Shown: positions 42,092-50,575 of the stretch, piece after piece | Layout: every line of letters starts with the position of its first letter | Position numbering within the stretch: position 1 is the first letter of the stretch | Assembly (NCBI RefSeq): GCF_011317445.1 | Contig: NZ_JAAAPL010000001.1 | Coordinates: forward strand, 434,001 to 498,000 | Length of the DNA stretch: 64,000 bases | Reading direction: 5' to 3' | Origin: Chelativorans multitrophicus | Lineage (GTDB): Bacteria; Pseudomonadota; Alphaproteobacteria; Rhizobiales; Rhizobiaceae | The notes under the pieces: generated by a model | Databases searched by the model: none | Told to the model about the DNA's origin: nothing | The model's input: the letters and a program-made list of their open reading frames with translations, nothing else | Translations under genes and position numbers: made by a program

Positions 42092-43609
42092 ATGACTGAA
42101 ATTTTTCATGATGTGATTGTGGTTGGAGCAGGCAACGCTGCGATGTGCGCCGCGCTCTCCGCTCGCGAAAACGGGGCCACGGTCCTGGTGCTCGAACGGG
42201 CTCCTGAAGCGGAACGGGGCGGCAACAGCCGCTTCACGGCAGGCGGAATGCGCTTTGCCTATTCCGGGCTGGACGATCTTCTGAAGGTCATGCCGGACCT
42301 GACCGAAGAGGAAATCGCGCGCACCGATTTCGGCACCTTCACAGAAGACCAGTTCTTTGACGATATGGGCCGGATCACCGAGTACAGGACCGACCCGGAC
42401 ATGGCCGAGCTTCTTGTTACCAAGAGCCTCGACACGATGGTCTGGATGCGCTCCAAAGGTGTGCGTTTCCAGCCGATCTATGGCAGGCAGGCCTTCAAGG
42501 TGGACGGCAAGTTCAAGTTCTGGGGCGGCATGACGGTGGAATCCTGGGGCGGCGGCCCCGGCCTTGTGGAGGCGCTCCATAGCCGCGCGGCCAAGGAGGG
42601 CATCAAGGTGCTCCATAATGCCCGCGCGATGTCGCTTATCCATGACGACGACGGCGTTCACGGAGTGGTCGCGCGCATCAATGGGCGCACTACGAAGCTT
42701 CATGGCGGCGCAGTGGTGCTCGCCTGCGGCGGTTTCCAGGCCAATTCCGAGTGGCGCAGCCGCTATCTCGGCCAGAATTGGGAACTGGCCAAGGTTCGCG
42801 GGACACGCTTCAACACCGGCGACGGCATTCGGATGGCGCTGGACGCCGGCGCCATGCCGTGGGGCCATTGGTCGGGCGGTCACGCCGTGGGATGGGACCG
42901 CAACGCGCCGCCCTTCGGCGACCTCGATGTGGGAGACGGGTTCCAGAAGCACAGCTACCCGTTCGGCATCATGGTCAATGCCAATGGCGAGCGCTTCGTG
43001 GACGAAGGCGCGGATTTCCGCAACTACACCTATGCCAAATATGGCGGCATCATCCTCAATCAGCCCCAACAATTCGCCTGGCAGATCTTCGACCAGAAAG
43101 TGGTGCATCTTCTTCGCGACGAGTACCGCATCAGGCAGGTCACAAAGGCCGAGGCCAATTCGATCGAGGAGCTTGCCGGGAAACTGGAAGGCGACGATGC
43201 CCAGCGTTTCATCCGCGAGGTGGAGGAATACAATGCCGCGATCAAGACCGAAACGCCCTTCAATCCGAACGTGAAGGACGGACGGTGCACTCAGGGACTC
43301 AAGATCAACAAGTCCAACTGGGCCAACACGCTCGATCAGGGGCCGTTCTTGGCGTTCCAGGTCACATGCGGCCTGACTTTCACCTTCGGCGGGCTCAAGG
43401 TTGATACCGATGCGCAGGTGATCGACTCAGAAAATGAGCTGATGCCGAACCTCTTCGCGGCCGGCGAGCTTGTGGGCGGGCTTTTCTACTTCAATTATCC
43501 GGGCGGAACGGGCCTCATGGCCGGCGCCGTCTTCGGCCGAACGGCGGGGCGCAGCGCGGCGCGGGCAGCGCTTGCGCGCGGCGAGAAGGTCCGCTCCACT
43601 GCGCTTTGA
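42092..43609 (+). CDS. tcuA: TcuA-like FAD-dependent dehydrogenase
   Basis: A 505-residue flavoprotein of the fumarate reductase/tricarballylate dehydrogenase group. DVIVVGAGNAAMCAALSARE binds FAD. GGNSRFTAGGMRFAY, FAFQVTCGLTFTFGGLKVD-like text around residue 440 and NYPGGTGLMAGAVFGRTAG are family features. TcuA oxidises tricarballylate to cis-aconitate and passes electrons to TcuB. No tcuB is present here, so the electron acceptor or the substrate may differ. No signal peptide. It starts a rightward operon with RraA-type and ThDP-enzyme genes. Confidence 0.82.
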   Translation: MTEIFHDVIVVGAGNAAMCAALSARENGATVLVLERAPEAERGGNSRFTAGGMRFAYSGLDDLLKVMPDLTEEEIARTDFGTFTEDQFFDDMGRITEYRTDPDMAELLVTKSLDTMVWMRSKGVRFQPIYGRQAFKVDGKFKFWGGMTVESWGGGPGLVEALHSRAAKEGIKVLHNARAMSLIHDDDGVHGVVARINGRTTKLHGGAVVLACGGFQANSEWRSRYLGQNWELAKVRGTRFNTGDGIRMALDAGAMPWGHWSGGHAVGWDRNAPPFGDLDVGDGFQKHSYPFGIMVNANGERFVDEGADFRNYTYAKYGGIILNQPQQFAWQIFDQKVVHLLRDEYRIRQVTKAEANSIEELAGKLEGDDAQRFIREVEEYNAAIKTETPFNPNVKDGRCTQGLKINKSNWANTLDQGPFLAFQVTCGLTFTFGGLKVDTDAQVIDSENELMPNLFAAGELVGGLFYFNYPGGTGLMAGAVFGRTAGRSAARAALARGEKVRSTAL

Positions 43610-43636
43610 CGAACCCCGAGAAGACGAAGGTGCACA

Positions 43637-44401
43637 ATGTCTGACCGCCGCCTGACCGGCAAAATCCATCCGTCCGGGATCGGAGCAATCGAGCTGCCGA
43701 AAGTCCCCGCGGATATTCTGGAAGGATTTCGCGCACTTGGCGCGGATGCTTCGAGCGTGGTCTCTGACGCGATGGACGAAATGGGCGTGGCGAAGGCCAT
43801 CGGCGCATCGGTGCTTCGCCCCATCTATGCGCCCGCCGCGATCGTCGGCCGCGCGCTCACGCTGCGCAACGTGGTCCAGGAGGACAGCCCCTACAAAGGA
43901 GCCTCGGAAAAGATCTCCCGCCTGGCGGAGATTGAGGCCCATAATCTCGCCGAGCCGGGAGACGTGCTCGTCATCGAAGGCGTGCATGGTGTTTCGAATA
44001 TCGGCGGCATCTCCGCGGCAATCGGCAAGCGGCAGGGCGAGATCGGCGCGATCGTGGACGGCGGCGTGCGCGATGTGGGCGATTGCCGCTCCCTCGGGTA
44101 TCCGATGTGGAGCCGCGACGTGACCCCGCTCACCGGGAAATGGCGCATCCAGACCGTACAGATTAATTTCCCGGTGCAGATCGCCGGCGTGCAGGTCACG
44201 CCGGGCGACATTGTCATTGCCGACGAAACGGGCATCTGTTTCATTCCGCCGGATAAAGCTGCCGCGGTGCTGAAACGCTGCCAGGAAATCATGGCGGCCG
44301 AGGCAAGCCGGCACAAGGATATCTCCGCCGGCGTTCCTGTTCCCGATCTTGCCAATCGCGCCGGCGCCTTCACCATGCCCACACAGGACAAGCAGAAATG
44401 A
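43637..44401 (+). CDS. RraA-family aldolase
   Basis: A 254-residue RraA-fold protein. SSVVSDAMDEMGVAKAIGAS opens the fold and PGDVLVIEGVHGVSNIGGI follows. GAIVDGGVRDVGDCRSLGYP keeps the Arg-Asp pair needed for metal-dependent 4-hydroxy-4-methyl-2-oxoglutarate / 4-carboxy-4-hydroxy-2-oxoadipate aldolase activity, so I favour an aldolase over an RNase E regulator. Its stop overlaps the ThDP-enzyme start by four bases (ATGA). A PrpF-type isomerase, a frequent pathway partner, is encoded at 58.3 kb. Confidence 0.87.
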   Translation: MSDRRLTGKIHPSGIGAIELPKVPADILEGFRALGADASSVVSDAMDEMGVAKAIGASVLRPIYAPAAIVGRALTLRNVVQEDSPYKGASEKISRLAEIEAHNLAEPGDVLVIEGVHGVSNIGGISAAIGKRQGEIGAIVDGGVRDVGDCRSLGYPMWSRDVTPLTGKWRIQTVQINFPVQIAGVQVTPGDIVIADETGICFIPPDKAAAVLKRCQEIMAAEASRHKDISAGVPVPDLANRAGAFTMPTQDKQK

Positions 44402-46068
44402 ACATGGATCAATATCAGGGCGCCCAGGGAACGAAAGAACGCACGGGCGCGCAGGTGCTGATCGATTCACTTATCGCTCAAGGGGCAGACCTTGCCTTCT
44501 GCGTTCCCGGCGAAAGCTATCTGGCCGCGCTCGACGCGATGCACGACGTGCAGGATAAATTCCGTCTCATCGTGTGCAGGCATGAGGCAAGCGCCGCGAA
44601 TATGGCGGAAGCGAGCGGAAAGCTGACCGGCCGGCCTGGCATCTGCTTCGTCACCCGCGGGCCGGGCTCCTCCCAAGGATCTGTCGGCGTGCATACGGCG
44701 CAGCAGGATTCGACACCGCTCATCTATTTCGTCGGCCAGGTGAGCTATGGCGACCTGGGGCGCGAGGCGTTCCAGGAAGTCGACTATGTGGCGATGTATT
44801 CCAAGTTCGCCAAATGGGCCGTGCAGATCGACGACGTGGCTCGCATCCCGGAAATCATCAGCCGCGCCTACCATGTTGCGGTGAATGGCCGGGCGGGCCC
44901 GGTGGTCATTGCTATTCCCGAGGACGTGCTGAAAAAGCCCTGCCCGAATCCTCCGGCGCCCCCCTTCACCCCTGTCCGCGCCGCGCCAGGCAAAGCGGCG
45001 CTCGATGAGCTGGAGAAGATGCTGGCCGCGGCGGAAAGGCCGCTTCTGGTGCTCGGCGGCGGCAGCTGGGATGCCCATTCGGTGGCTCAAATGCAGGCCT
45101 TCGCCGAAAAGCACCATTTGCCCGCCGCCGTCGGCTTCCGCCGTCAGGATCTGTTCGACAACACCCATCCGAACTATGTGGGCGATCTCGGCCTCGGCAT
45201 CGATGCGGCGCTGGCGGAGATGGTGAAAGCCTCGGACCTGATCATCTCCGTCGGGGAGCGCCTGGGCGACGCCTCGACCAAGGGATATACCCTGCTCGAC
45301 ATTCCGCAGCCCGCGCAGAAACTGGTGCATGTCCATCCCGGGCCGGAAGAGCTCGGCATGGTCTACCGCGCCGATCTTGCGATCGGTGCGACGCCACGCG
45401 ACTTCGCAGAGGCGGTAAGCGACATCAAGGCCGGTTCGAAGACCCGCGAACAGTGGATCGCCAACGGACGCGCCGCATATGAGCGGAAAATCACGCCCAA
45501 GCCGAACAGCCTGCCCATCGACGTGGCGGAGGTGGTGAAATATCTCAGGGAGTCGCTCCCAGACGATGCCATCGTCACAAATGGCGCCGGAACCTACACG
45601 GGCTATGTCCACCGCTACTACGTCTTCCGGAAATTCCGGACGCAGCTTGCGCCAACCAGCGGCGCGATGGGTTACGGCTTCCCGGCGGCGATCGCCGCGC
45701 AGCTCGTTCATCCCGACCGCACGGTGGTCTGCTTTGCGGGCGACGGCTGTTTCCTCATGGCTTCCCAGGAGCTTGCCACGGCGATCCGGTATGATCTGCC
45801 GATGGTCGTGATACTGGTGAACAATTCGAGCTATGGCTCCATCCGCATGCACCAGGAGCGCGAATACCCAGGACGCGTGTTCGCGACCGGCCTTAACAAC
45901 CCGGATTTCGTTGCGCTGGCGAAAGCCTATGGCGCCTATGGCGAGCTGGTCGAGCGGACCGCGGATTTCCCTGCGGCCTTTGAGAGAGCAAAGGAATCAG
46001 GAAAGCCGGCGCTGCTCGAACTCAGGATAGATATTGAAGCCATGATGGCCGCCAATCCACGCAAATAA
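44398..46068 (+). CDS. ThDP-dependent enzyme, acetolactate synthase-like
   Basis: A 556-residue full-length ThDP enzyme. ADLAFCVPGESYLAALDAMH and ICRHEASAANMAEASGKLTG (catalytic Glu in HEAS) lie in the N-terminal domain. The ThDP/Mg motif VCFAGDGCFLMASQELATAI ends at VNNSSYGSIR. The whole is three-domain like acetolactate synthase, glyoxylate carboligase or oxo-acid decarboxylases. Coupling to the RraA-type gene suggests it acts on the pyruvate or oxo acid released there. It does not look like Xsc, but the exact reaction is open. Confidence 0.85.
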   Translation: MNMDQYQGAQGTKERTGAQVLIDSLIAQGADLAFCVPGESYLAALDAMHDVQDKFRLIVCRHEASAANMAEASGKLTGRPGICFVTRGPGSSQGSVGVHTAQQDSTPLIYFVGQVSYGDLGREAFQEVDYVAMYSKFAKWAVQIDDVARIPEIISRAYHVAVNGRAGPVVIAIPEDVLKKPCPNPPAPPFTPVRAAPGKAALDELEKMLAAAERPLLVLGGGSWDAHSVAQMQAFAEKHHLPAAVGFRRQDLFDNTHPNYVGDLGLGIDAALAEMVKASDLIISVGERLGDASTKGYTLLDIPQPAQKLVHVHPGPEELGMVYRADLAIGATPRDFAEAVSDIKAGSKTREQWIANGRAAYERKITPKPNSLPIDVAEVVKYLRESLPDDAIVTNGAGTYTGYVHRYYVFRKFRTQLAPTSGAMGYGFPAAIAAQLVHPDRTVVCFAGDGCFLMASQELATAIRYDLPMVVILVNNSSYGSIRMHQEREYPGRVFATGLNNPDFVALAKAYGAYGELVERTADFPAAFERAKESGKPALLELRIDIEAMMAANPRK

Positions 46069-46240
46069 ACAAAAGGGAATTCCACAAGCAAGACAAGAAA
46101 GAACGTGCTGCGCCCGGCCATCCAGTTGACATGTGGTCCGCTTCCCTCCACATCGCATACAACGGTCCACGAAGAACGTTCTGTCCTTGGAATCGGAGTG
46201 CAGGTGGCGGATGGCGAAGTCTGGCGGCAAGGAAGCTACG

Positions 46241-46894
46241 ATGAATGCATTGTCGTCGCGCGGAGGACCTCGTGGCGAATTCGTGTACCGGGCTCTCCTC
46301 GAAGGCATCCGCGCCGGGCGCATCCTGCCTGGTGACCGCATTCGCGAGGAGGACGTGGCGCAGTCCCTCGGCGTCAGCAGGACGCCGGTTCGGGAGGCGC
46401 TACAGCACCTTCAAGCCCGCCGGCTCGTGGAGCTGGCGCCCGGCCGGGGCATTGTTGTCGTGGAGCTGAACACCCAGCAGGTGATGGAGCTCTATGCCAT
46501 GCGCGAAGTGCTGGAGGGTGCGGCGGCCCGCTTCGCCGCCCAGCATGCCCTGCCGGCCGAGATCGCCATCATGCATGAGCTGGCGGATGAGTTCGATGCG
46601 TCGAAGGGCGACCCGGCAAAGCTCGCCCGCATCAACAACAACCTTCACCGGGTCATCTATGAGGCGGCGCGTAACCGCTACATGCACGAGGCGCTGAACA
46701 GTCTAGAGGATGCGCTCTCGCTGCTTCAAAACACCACCTTCAGCTTGCCGGAACGTCACTCCTCCGCCTCGAAGGAACATCGCGCCATCATCGCGGCGAT
46801 CGAGGCCCGCGACGCCGAAAAGGCGGAAACCGAAAGCCGTCAACACATTCGCGAGGCTCAGCGCGCACGCCTTCGCATGCTGATGGACAGATAA
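46241..46894 (+). CDS. GntR-family regulator (FCD type)
   Basis: A 217-residue FadR-like regulator. The winged helix spans GEFVYRALLEGIRAGRILPG and IREEDVAQSLGVSRTPVREA, and the wing includes APGRGIVVVEL. The C-terminal FCD domain has the usual metal/effector His positions in NLHRVIYEAARN and KEHRAIIAAIEARD. ATG 46241 has an AAGGAAG site; 46211 is an alternative. It is the only regulator inside the 35-kb island and the natural candidate for the GTATAC operators in six promoters. An imperfect half-site GCATACAACG lies upstream of its own gene (46155). Confidence 0.9.
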   Translation: MNALSSRGGPRGEFVYRALLEGIRAGRILPGDRIREEDVAQSLGVSRTPVREALQHLQARRLVELAPGRGIVVVELNTQQVMELYAMREVLEGAAARFAAQHALPAEIAIMHELADEFDASKGDPAKLARINNNLHRVIYEAARNRYMHEALNSLEDALSLLQNTTFSLPERHSSASKEHRAIIAAIEARDAEKAETESRQHIREAQRARLRMLMDR

Positions 46895-47148
46895 GCGGCC
46901 CTGATTTCCATCTGTAGAAAACGAGCCTGGCATCAGAAGGTGCCGTGGCATGAGCATTTGCCGTCAGCCATTCGTGCCCCATCAGTGACAAGCTTGAAGC
47001 CGGTTTTCCTCCACTAAGAGAGAAACCGACAGTGCCTGCCCGCTGAAATTGCCGGCATTCCCGACACCAGAAGGTGCCATCCTAAATTAGCGGCCCAACA
47101 ATAAAATAAAGGCCCAAAAGCCCGCTTGCACCCCTGCGGTTTTTTGTC

Positions 47149-47169
47149 GTATACAATTGCATGCAATTG
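47149..47169 (+). promoter_or_regulatory. GTATAC operator plus 16-bp palindrome
   Basis: TCGTATACAATTGCATGCAATTG ends 19 bases before the VOC gene start. It combines the GTATAC core (47149-47154) with the perfect palindrome CAATTGCATGCAATTG (47154-47169). It is the strongest operator-like sequence in the island and would overlap the promoter or the transcript start. Confidence 0.65.
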
Positions 47170-47187
47170 TGAACAAGGCGGGAGAGC

Positions 47188-47586
47188 ATGGCGTTCCGCA
47201 TCAACCACATTCACTTCAAGTCGCGCGACCCGAAGCAATCGGCGGATTGGTTCGTGAAGGCTTTCAACTTCATGATCCTCACCGACGAGGTACGGCAGAC
47301 CGGTGACCGCTTCATTCGCTGCATGACGGAAGACAACGCTCTCCGGGTGAATTTCTCCGGTGAGCGGAACGGCGAAAAGCTGCCCGAAGCTATTGTCGGA
47401 CCGCATCTCGGGCTCGAGCATTTCGGCATCGACTCCGCTGATATCCATGCCGACGTCGCGCGCTTGTCCGCGCTGGGCGCCATCCTCAACGAGGGACCGC
47501 GCACCGGGCGCGGCGGCCAGATGGTCGCCTTCATGCAATCGCCGGACGGCTTCCGCATCGAACTGATGCAGCAGCCCAAGAAATAA
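47188..47586 (+). CDS. VOC-family (glyoxalase-like) protein
   Basis: A 132-residue vicinal-oxygen-chelate protein. NHIHFKSRDPKQSADWFVKA starts the first module with a metal His. LGLEHFGIDSADIHADV starts the second with another His, and FRIELMQ supplies the metal Glu. Such proteins are lyases, isomerases or dioxygenases on carbonyl compounds. It is the first gene of a rightward operon with tctC, a hydroxyacid dehydrogenase, an aldolase, a beta-propeller and a DMT exporter. The reaction is unknown. Confidence 0.85.
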   Translation: MAFRINHIHFKSRDPKQSADWFVKAFNFMILTDEVRQTGDRFIRCMTEDNALRVNFSGERNGEKLPEAIVGPHLGLEHFGIDSADIHADVARLSALGAILNEGPRTGRGGQMVAFMQSPDGFRIELMQQPKK

Positions 47587-47610
47587 GATCAGATCCAAGG
47601 GAGGAAATCC

Positions 47611-48558
47611 GTGCCTAAACTGAAAGTTCTAGTCGCCAGCCTTATGCTCTCCGCCATTGCGGCGCCGGCCTGGGCTGAATTCCCGGAAAAGCCCGTCACC
47701 TTCATCATTCCCTACGGTCCCGGCGGCACTTCAGACGTGGGCGCCCGCACCTGGGGCCCCTTCATGGAAGAGTGCCTGGGACAGCCGATCATCTTCGTCA
47801 ACAAGCCCGGCGCGGGCGGCGAGCTAGGCTTCACGGAACTGGCCGCCTCGGCGCCCGACGGCTACACGATCGGCGCGCTGAACGTGCCGAATTTCCCGGC
47901 AGGGACGATCACCAAGCCGGACGCCAAGTACAAGCTCGACAGCTTTGCGTTCCTCGGCAACATCTATGGCTCGATCGTCACGATCAACGCCAAGAAAGGC
48001 GGGCAATACGATACGCTCGAAAAGCTGGTGGAAGCCGCGAAGTCCGGCACGAACATCAACATGGCGGTCAGCAATTTCGGCGCTGACGACCACATCAAGA
48101 TGCTCGACTTCATGAAACAGGCCGGGGTGAAGTTCACTTTCATTCCGATGACTGACGCGGCGACCTCGCGCAACGCGGTAATGGGCGGCCATGTCGATGT
48201 GTCCGGCAATTCGATGACCGAAGTGGCGTCGTTCCAAAATGAACTCCAGACGCTCGCGGTCGCCTCGGCGGAGCCACGCCCCGAGTTGCCCGGCGTTCCC
48301 ACCTTCAAGGAGCAGGGCTACGATGTCCTCGGGGGATCGAACCACGTGATCGGCGCTCCGGCAGGGACACCGCAGGAGGCTGTCGATAAACTCGCCGGCT
48401 GCCTATCGCAGGTGGCGGCCGATCCGGAATTCCAGAAGGCCGCCAAGGAGCGGTCGCTTCTCCTCAATGTCATGGACGCCAAAGAAACCACCGAGTGGGT
48501 CGAGAAGGAGTCCGCAACGATCAAGGCGCTCTGGGAAAGCGATCCCTGGACCAAATGA
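47611..48558 (+). CDS. TctC-type receptor (TTT transporter), copy 4
   Basis: A 315-residue Bug/TctC receptor beginning with GTG after GGGAGGAAATCC. The signal peptide ends AWAEFPE. Then follow VTFIIPYGPGGTSDVGARTW, NFGADDHIKMLDFMKQAG and the end LWESDPWTK. It is the second gene of the rightward operon starting with the VOC protein. A long hairpin follows it. Confidence 0.92.
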   Translation: MPKLKVLVASLMLSAIAAPAWAEFPEKPVTFIIPYGPGGTSDVGARTWGPFMEECLGQPIIFVNKPGAGGELGFTELAASAPDGYTIGALNVPNFPAGTITKPDAKYKLDSFAFLGNIYGSIVTINAKKGGQYDTLEKLVEAAKSGTNINMAVSNFGADDHIKMLDFMKQAGVKFTFIPMTDAATSRNAVMGGHVDVSGNSMTEVASFQNELQTLAVASAEPRPELPGVPTFKEQGYDVLGGSNHVIGAPAGTPQEAVDKLAGCLSQVAADPEFQKAAKERSLLLNVMDAKETTEWVEKESATIKALWESDPWTK

Positions 48559-48563
48559 CGCCT

Positions 48564-48609
48564 CCAAGGCAGGGCGAAGGCGTCCGTTCTAAAGACGTCT
48601 TCGCCTTGG
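48564..48609 (+). terminator. Long intergenic hairpin after tctC
   Basis: CCAAGG-CA-GGGCGAAGGCGTC pairs with GACGTCTTCGCC-TTGG with one mismatch and a short internal loop. No T-run follows. As with many binding-protein genes it may protect the tctC mRNA and reduce downstream expression rather than stop transcription. Confidence 0.5.
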
Positions 48610-48726
48610 CGGCGGGGAGCAGGCACCCACCCCGCATCGCAACAGAGGCCACGGGCGTCCCGGCTTGCCGGGCCGCTTTGATAACGGCGCGTGCCGCTAA
48701 CGACCGAAGACCTGACGGAGAAGACC

Positions 48727-49755
48727 ATGCCCATGAGCTCGTCCAACAAATTCAAAGTCGCCGTCGTCGGCCGTGCTTTCGGGCCGGAGGCCCAAGCCAT
48801 CATACAGGAAGTGGCGCCGCCGGAATTCGATCTCTCCTTCTCGGTGGATACGACAGAGAAAGCTCATCCGCTCATCCGTGAGAGCGATTTCTGCCTGGTG
48901 ACGACCGCGATCACCGAGAAGCTGCTGCAGGAATCGCCAAAGCTCAGGCTCGTCCACAAATGGGGCATCGGCATCGACAAGATCGATCTCGAAGGCGCCG
49001 AGCGGCAAGGTGTCTACGTGGCGATTACGGCCGGCTCCAATGCCGGCGCGGTGGCCGAACATACGATCATGCTCATCCTGGCCGCGCTGCGGCGGCTGGC
49101 ACTCGCAGACCAGTCGATGCGCGAGGGCAAGTGGATCTATACCGAATTGCGCCCCCTCTGCCGCAAGCTTTCGGGCAAAACGGTCGGTATCCTGGGTTTC
49201 GGCAATATTGGCCGCAATGTCGCGCAACGCCTGCAGGGCTTTGATGTCGAGATCATCTACCACGATCCCTTCCGCGCGCCGCCGGAGGTCGAGGATCGTC
49301 TCAAGGCTACCTATGTCTCCTTCGACGAGCTGATAAAGAGGAGCAACATTCTCACGCTCCACTGCCCCGGCGGAGCGGCCAATCACCACATCATCAATGC
49401 GTCGGCGCTCGCCAAGATGCAGCGCGGCTCGGTCTTGGTGAACTGCGCGCGCGGCGACGTGGTCGACGAGGAAGCGATGGTGGCCGCACTTCAGTCCGGC
49501 CAGTTGCTCGCGGCTGGCCTCGATGCGTTCGAGCCCGAGCCCCTGCCTGCTTCAAGCAAGCTCACCCAGCTGACGAGCGTGGTGCTGACGCCACATACGG
49601 CGGGCAGCGTGCTGGACAATGTCGCGCCCGTGGCTCAGCACGCCTTCGGCAACATGCTGCGCATGATCCGGGGCGAGGCGCTGCCCAAATCCGATCTCGT
49701 TGTGGTCCCCGACAAGCCGCGCCAGTTCGCCGGTGCGGGCCCGGTGGCGGTGTAA
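48727..49755 (+). CDS. D-2-hydroxyacid dehydrogenase (PGDH-like)
   Basis: A 342-residue NAD-dependent dehydrogenase of the phosphoglycerate-dehydrogenase-like group. KWGIGIDKIDLEGAERQGV precedes the Rossmann loop VGILGFGNIGRNVAQRL. YHDPF follows, with an acidic Asp at the end of beta-2 fitting NAD. Catalytic Arg is in VNCARGDVVDE, Glu in FEPEPLP and His in LTPHTAGSV. Sulfolactate dehydrogenase SlcC is of this family, but so are many others. It begins at ATG 48727 with GGAGAAG upstream. It differs clearly from the two paralogues at 26.5 and 31.4 kb. Confidence 0.9.
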   Translation: MPMSSSNKFKVAVVGRAFGPEAQAIIQEVAPPEFDLSFSVDTTEKAHPLIRESDFCLVTTAITEKLLQESPKLRLVHKWGIGIDKIDLEGAERQGVYVAITAGSNAGAVAEHTIMLILAALRRLALADQSMREGKWIYTELRPLCRKLSGKTVGILGFGNIGRNVAQRLQGFDVEIIYHDPFRAPPEVEDRLKATYVSFDELIKRSNILTLHCPGGAANHHIINASALAKMQRGSVLVNCARGDVVDEEAMVAALQSGQLLAAGLDAFEPEPLPASSKLTQLTSVVLTPHTAGSVLDNVAPVAQHAFGNMLRMIRGEALPKSDLVVVPDKPRQFAGAGPVAV

Positions 49756-49778
49756 TCCCAAACGAGAGGCATTCCACG

Positions 49779-50552
49779 ATGGCGAACCTCGCTCTGGAAA
49801 GACTAAGACGGCAGGAGCTGTCCCTCGGCGTCGTCCTGCGCCAGGCGCGTAGCGTGGAAACGGGAAAAATCTTTCAAACAGCGGGTTTCGACTGGCTGTT
49901 CCTCGATCTTGAGCACAACTCGATGTCGATCGAAACGGCCTGCGAAATCTCCGTCGCTTGCCTCGGGACAGGAATAGCGCCGCTGGTTCGGGTACCGGAA
50001 AACCAGTACTGGATGGCAACGCGGGCGCTGGACGGCGGTGCGCAGGGCATCGTGTTGCCGCATGTGGATACGGAGGAGCAGGCGCGCGAGACCGTCAGGC
50101 AACTCCGCTATCCGCCGGCCGGCAGGCGCTCCATTTCCTCCATGCAGGTGCATGTCGATTTCCGCTCCGTGCCGGTGGGCGAGCTTACTGCCCAACTCGA
50201 CAAGGATTTTCTGATCGCCGTCATGCTCGAAACCATCACGGCGATTGAGAATAGCGAGGCAATCGCGGCTGTGGACGGCATCGATGTCGTCATGATCGGC
50301 GCGAACGATCTCTGCCTCGACATGGGTATAGCGGGCGACGTCATGAACGAGCGCGTCATAAAGGCGTTCGAACGCGTCGCGGCAGCCTGCCGGAAGCACG
50401 GTCGTTATGCCGGGCTCGGCGGGGTGCGCAGACCGGAAGACCTCAAGGTCTATTTTGACATGGGATACCGTTTCATCCTTGCGGCAAACGACGTCACCAT
50501 GCTGGTCGATGCCGGCCAGCGGCGGACGGCATCGCTTCGCAGTCTCATCTGA
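49779..50552 (+). CDS. HpcH/HpaI-family aldolase
   Basis: A 257-residue class II aldolase. FDWLFLDLEHNSMSIE and IAPLVRVPENQ give substrate residues, IAVMLETITAIENSEAIAAV holds the metal Glu, and VVMIGANDLCLDMGI holds the metal Asp. It follows the hydroxyacid dehydrogenase by 23 bases. Predicted role: cleave a 4-hydroxy-2-oxo acid to pyruvate (or oxaloacetate) and an aldehyde. It is a diverged relative of 28537-29331. Confidence 0.88.
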   Translation: MANLALERLRRQELSLGVVLRQARSVETGKIFQTAGFDWLFLDLEHNSMSIETACEISVACLGTGIAPLVRVPENQYWMATRALDGGAQGIVLPHVDTEEQARETVRQLRYPPAGRRSISSMQVHVDFRSVPVGELTAQLDKDFLIAVMLETITAIENSEAIAAVDGIDVVMIGANDLCLDMGIAGDVMNERVIKAFERVAAACRKHGRYAGLGGVRRPEDLKVYFDMGYRFILAANDVTMLVDAGQRRTASLRSLI

Positions 50553-50575
50553 AGCCGGGATCCGGAGGGCAGGTC

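Noticed and set aside
44467-45852. 461-codon minus-strand frame antisense to the ThDP enzyme
   Set aside because: The plus-strand ThDP enzyme is complete with its cofactor motifs; this frame has none.
44398-46068. Sulfoacetaldehyde acetyltransferase (Xsc)
   Set aside because: The length and general motifs fit many ThDP enzymes, and no phosphate acetyltransferase gene is nearby; nothing specific to Xsc was recognised.
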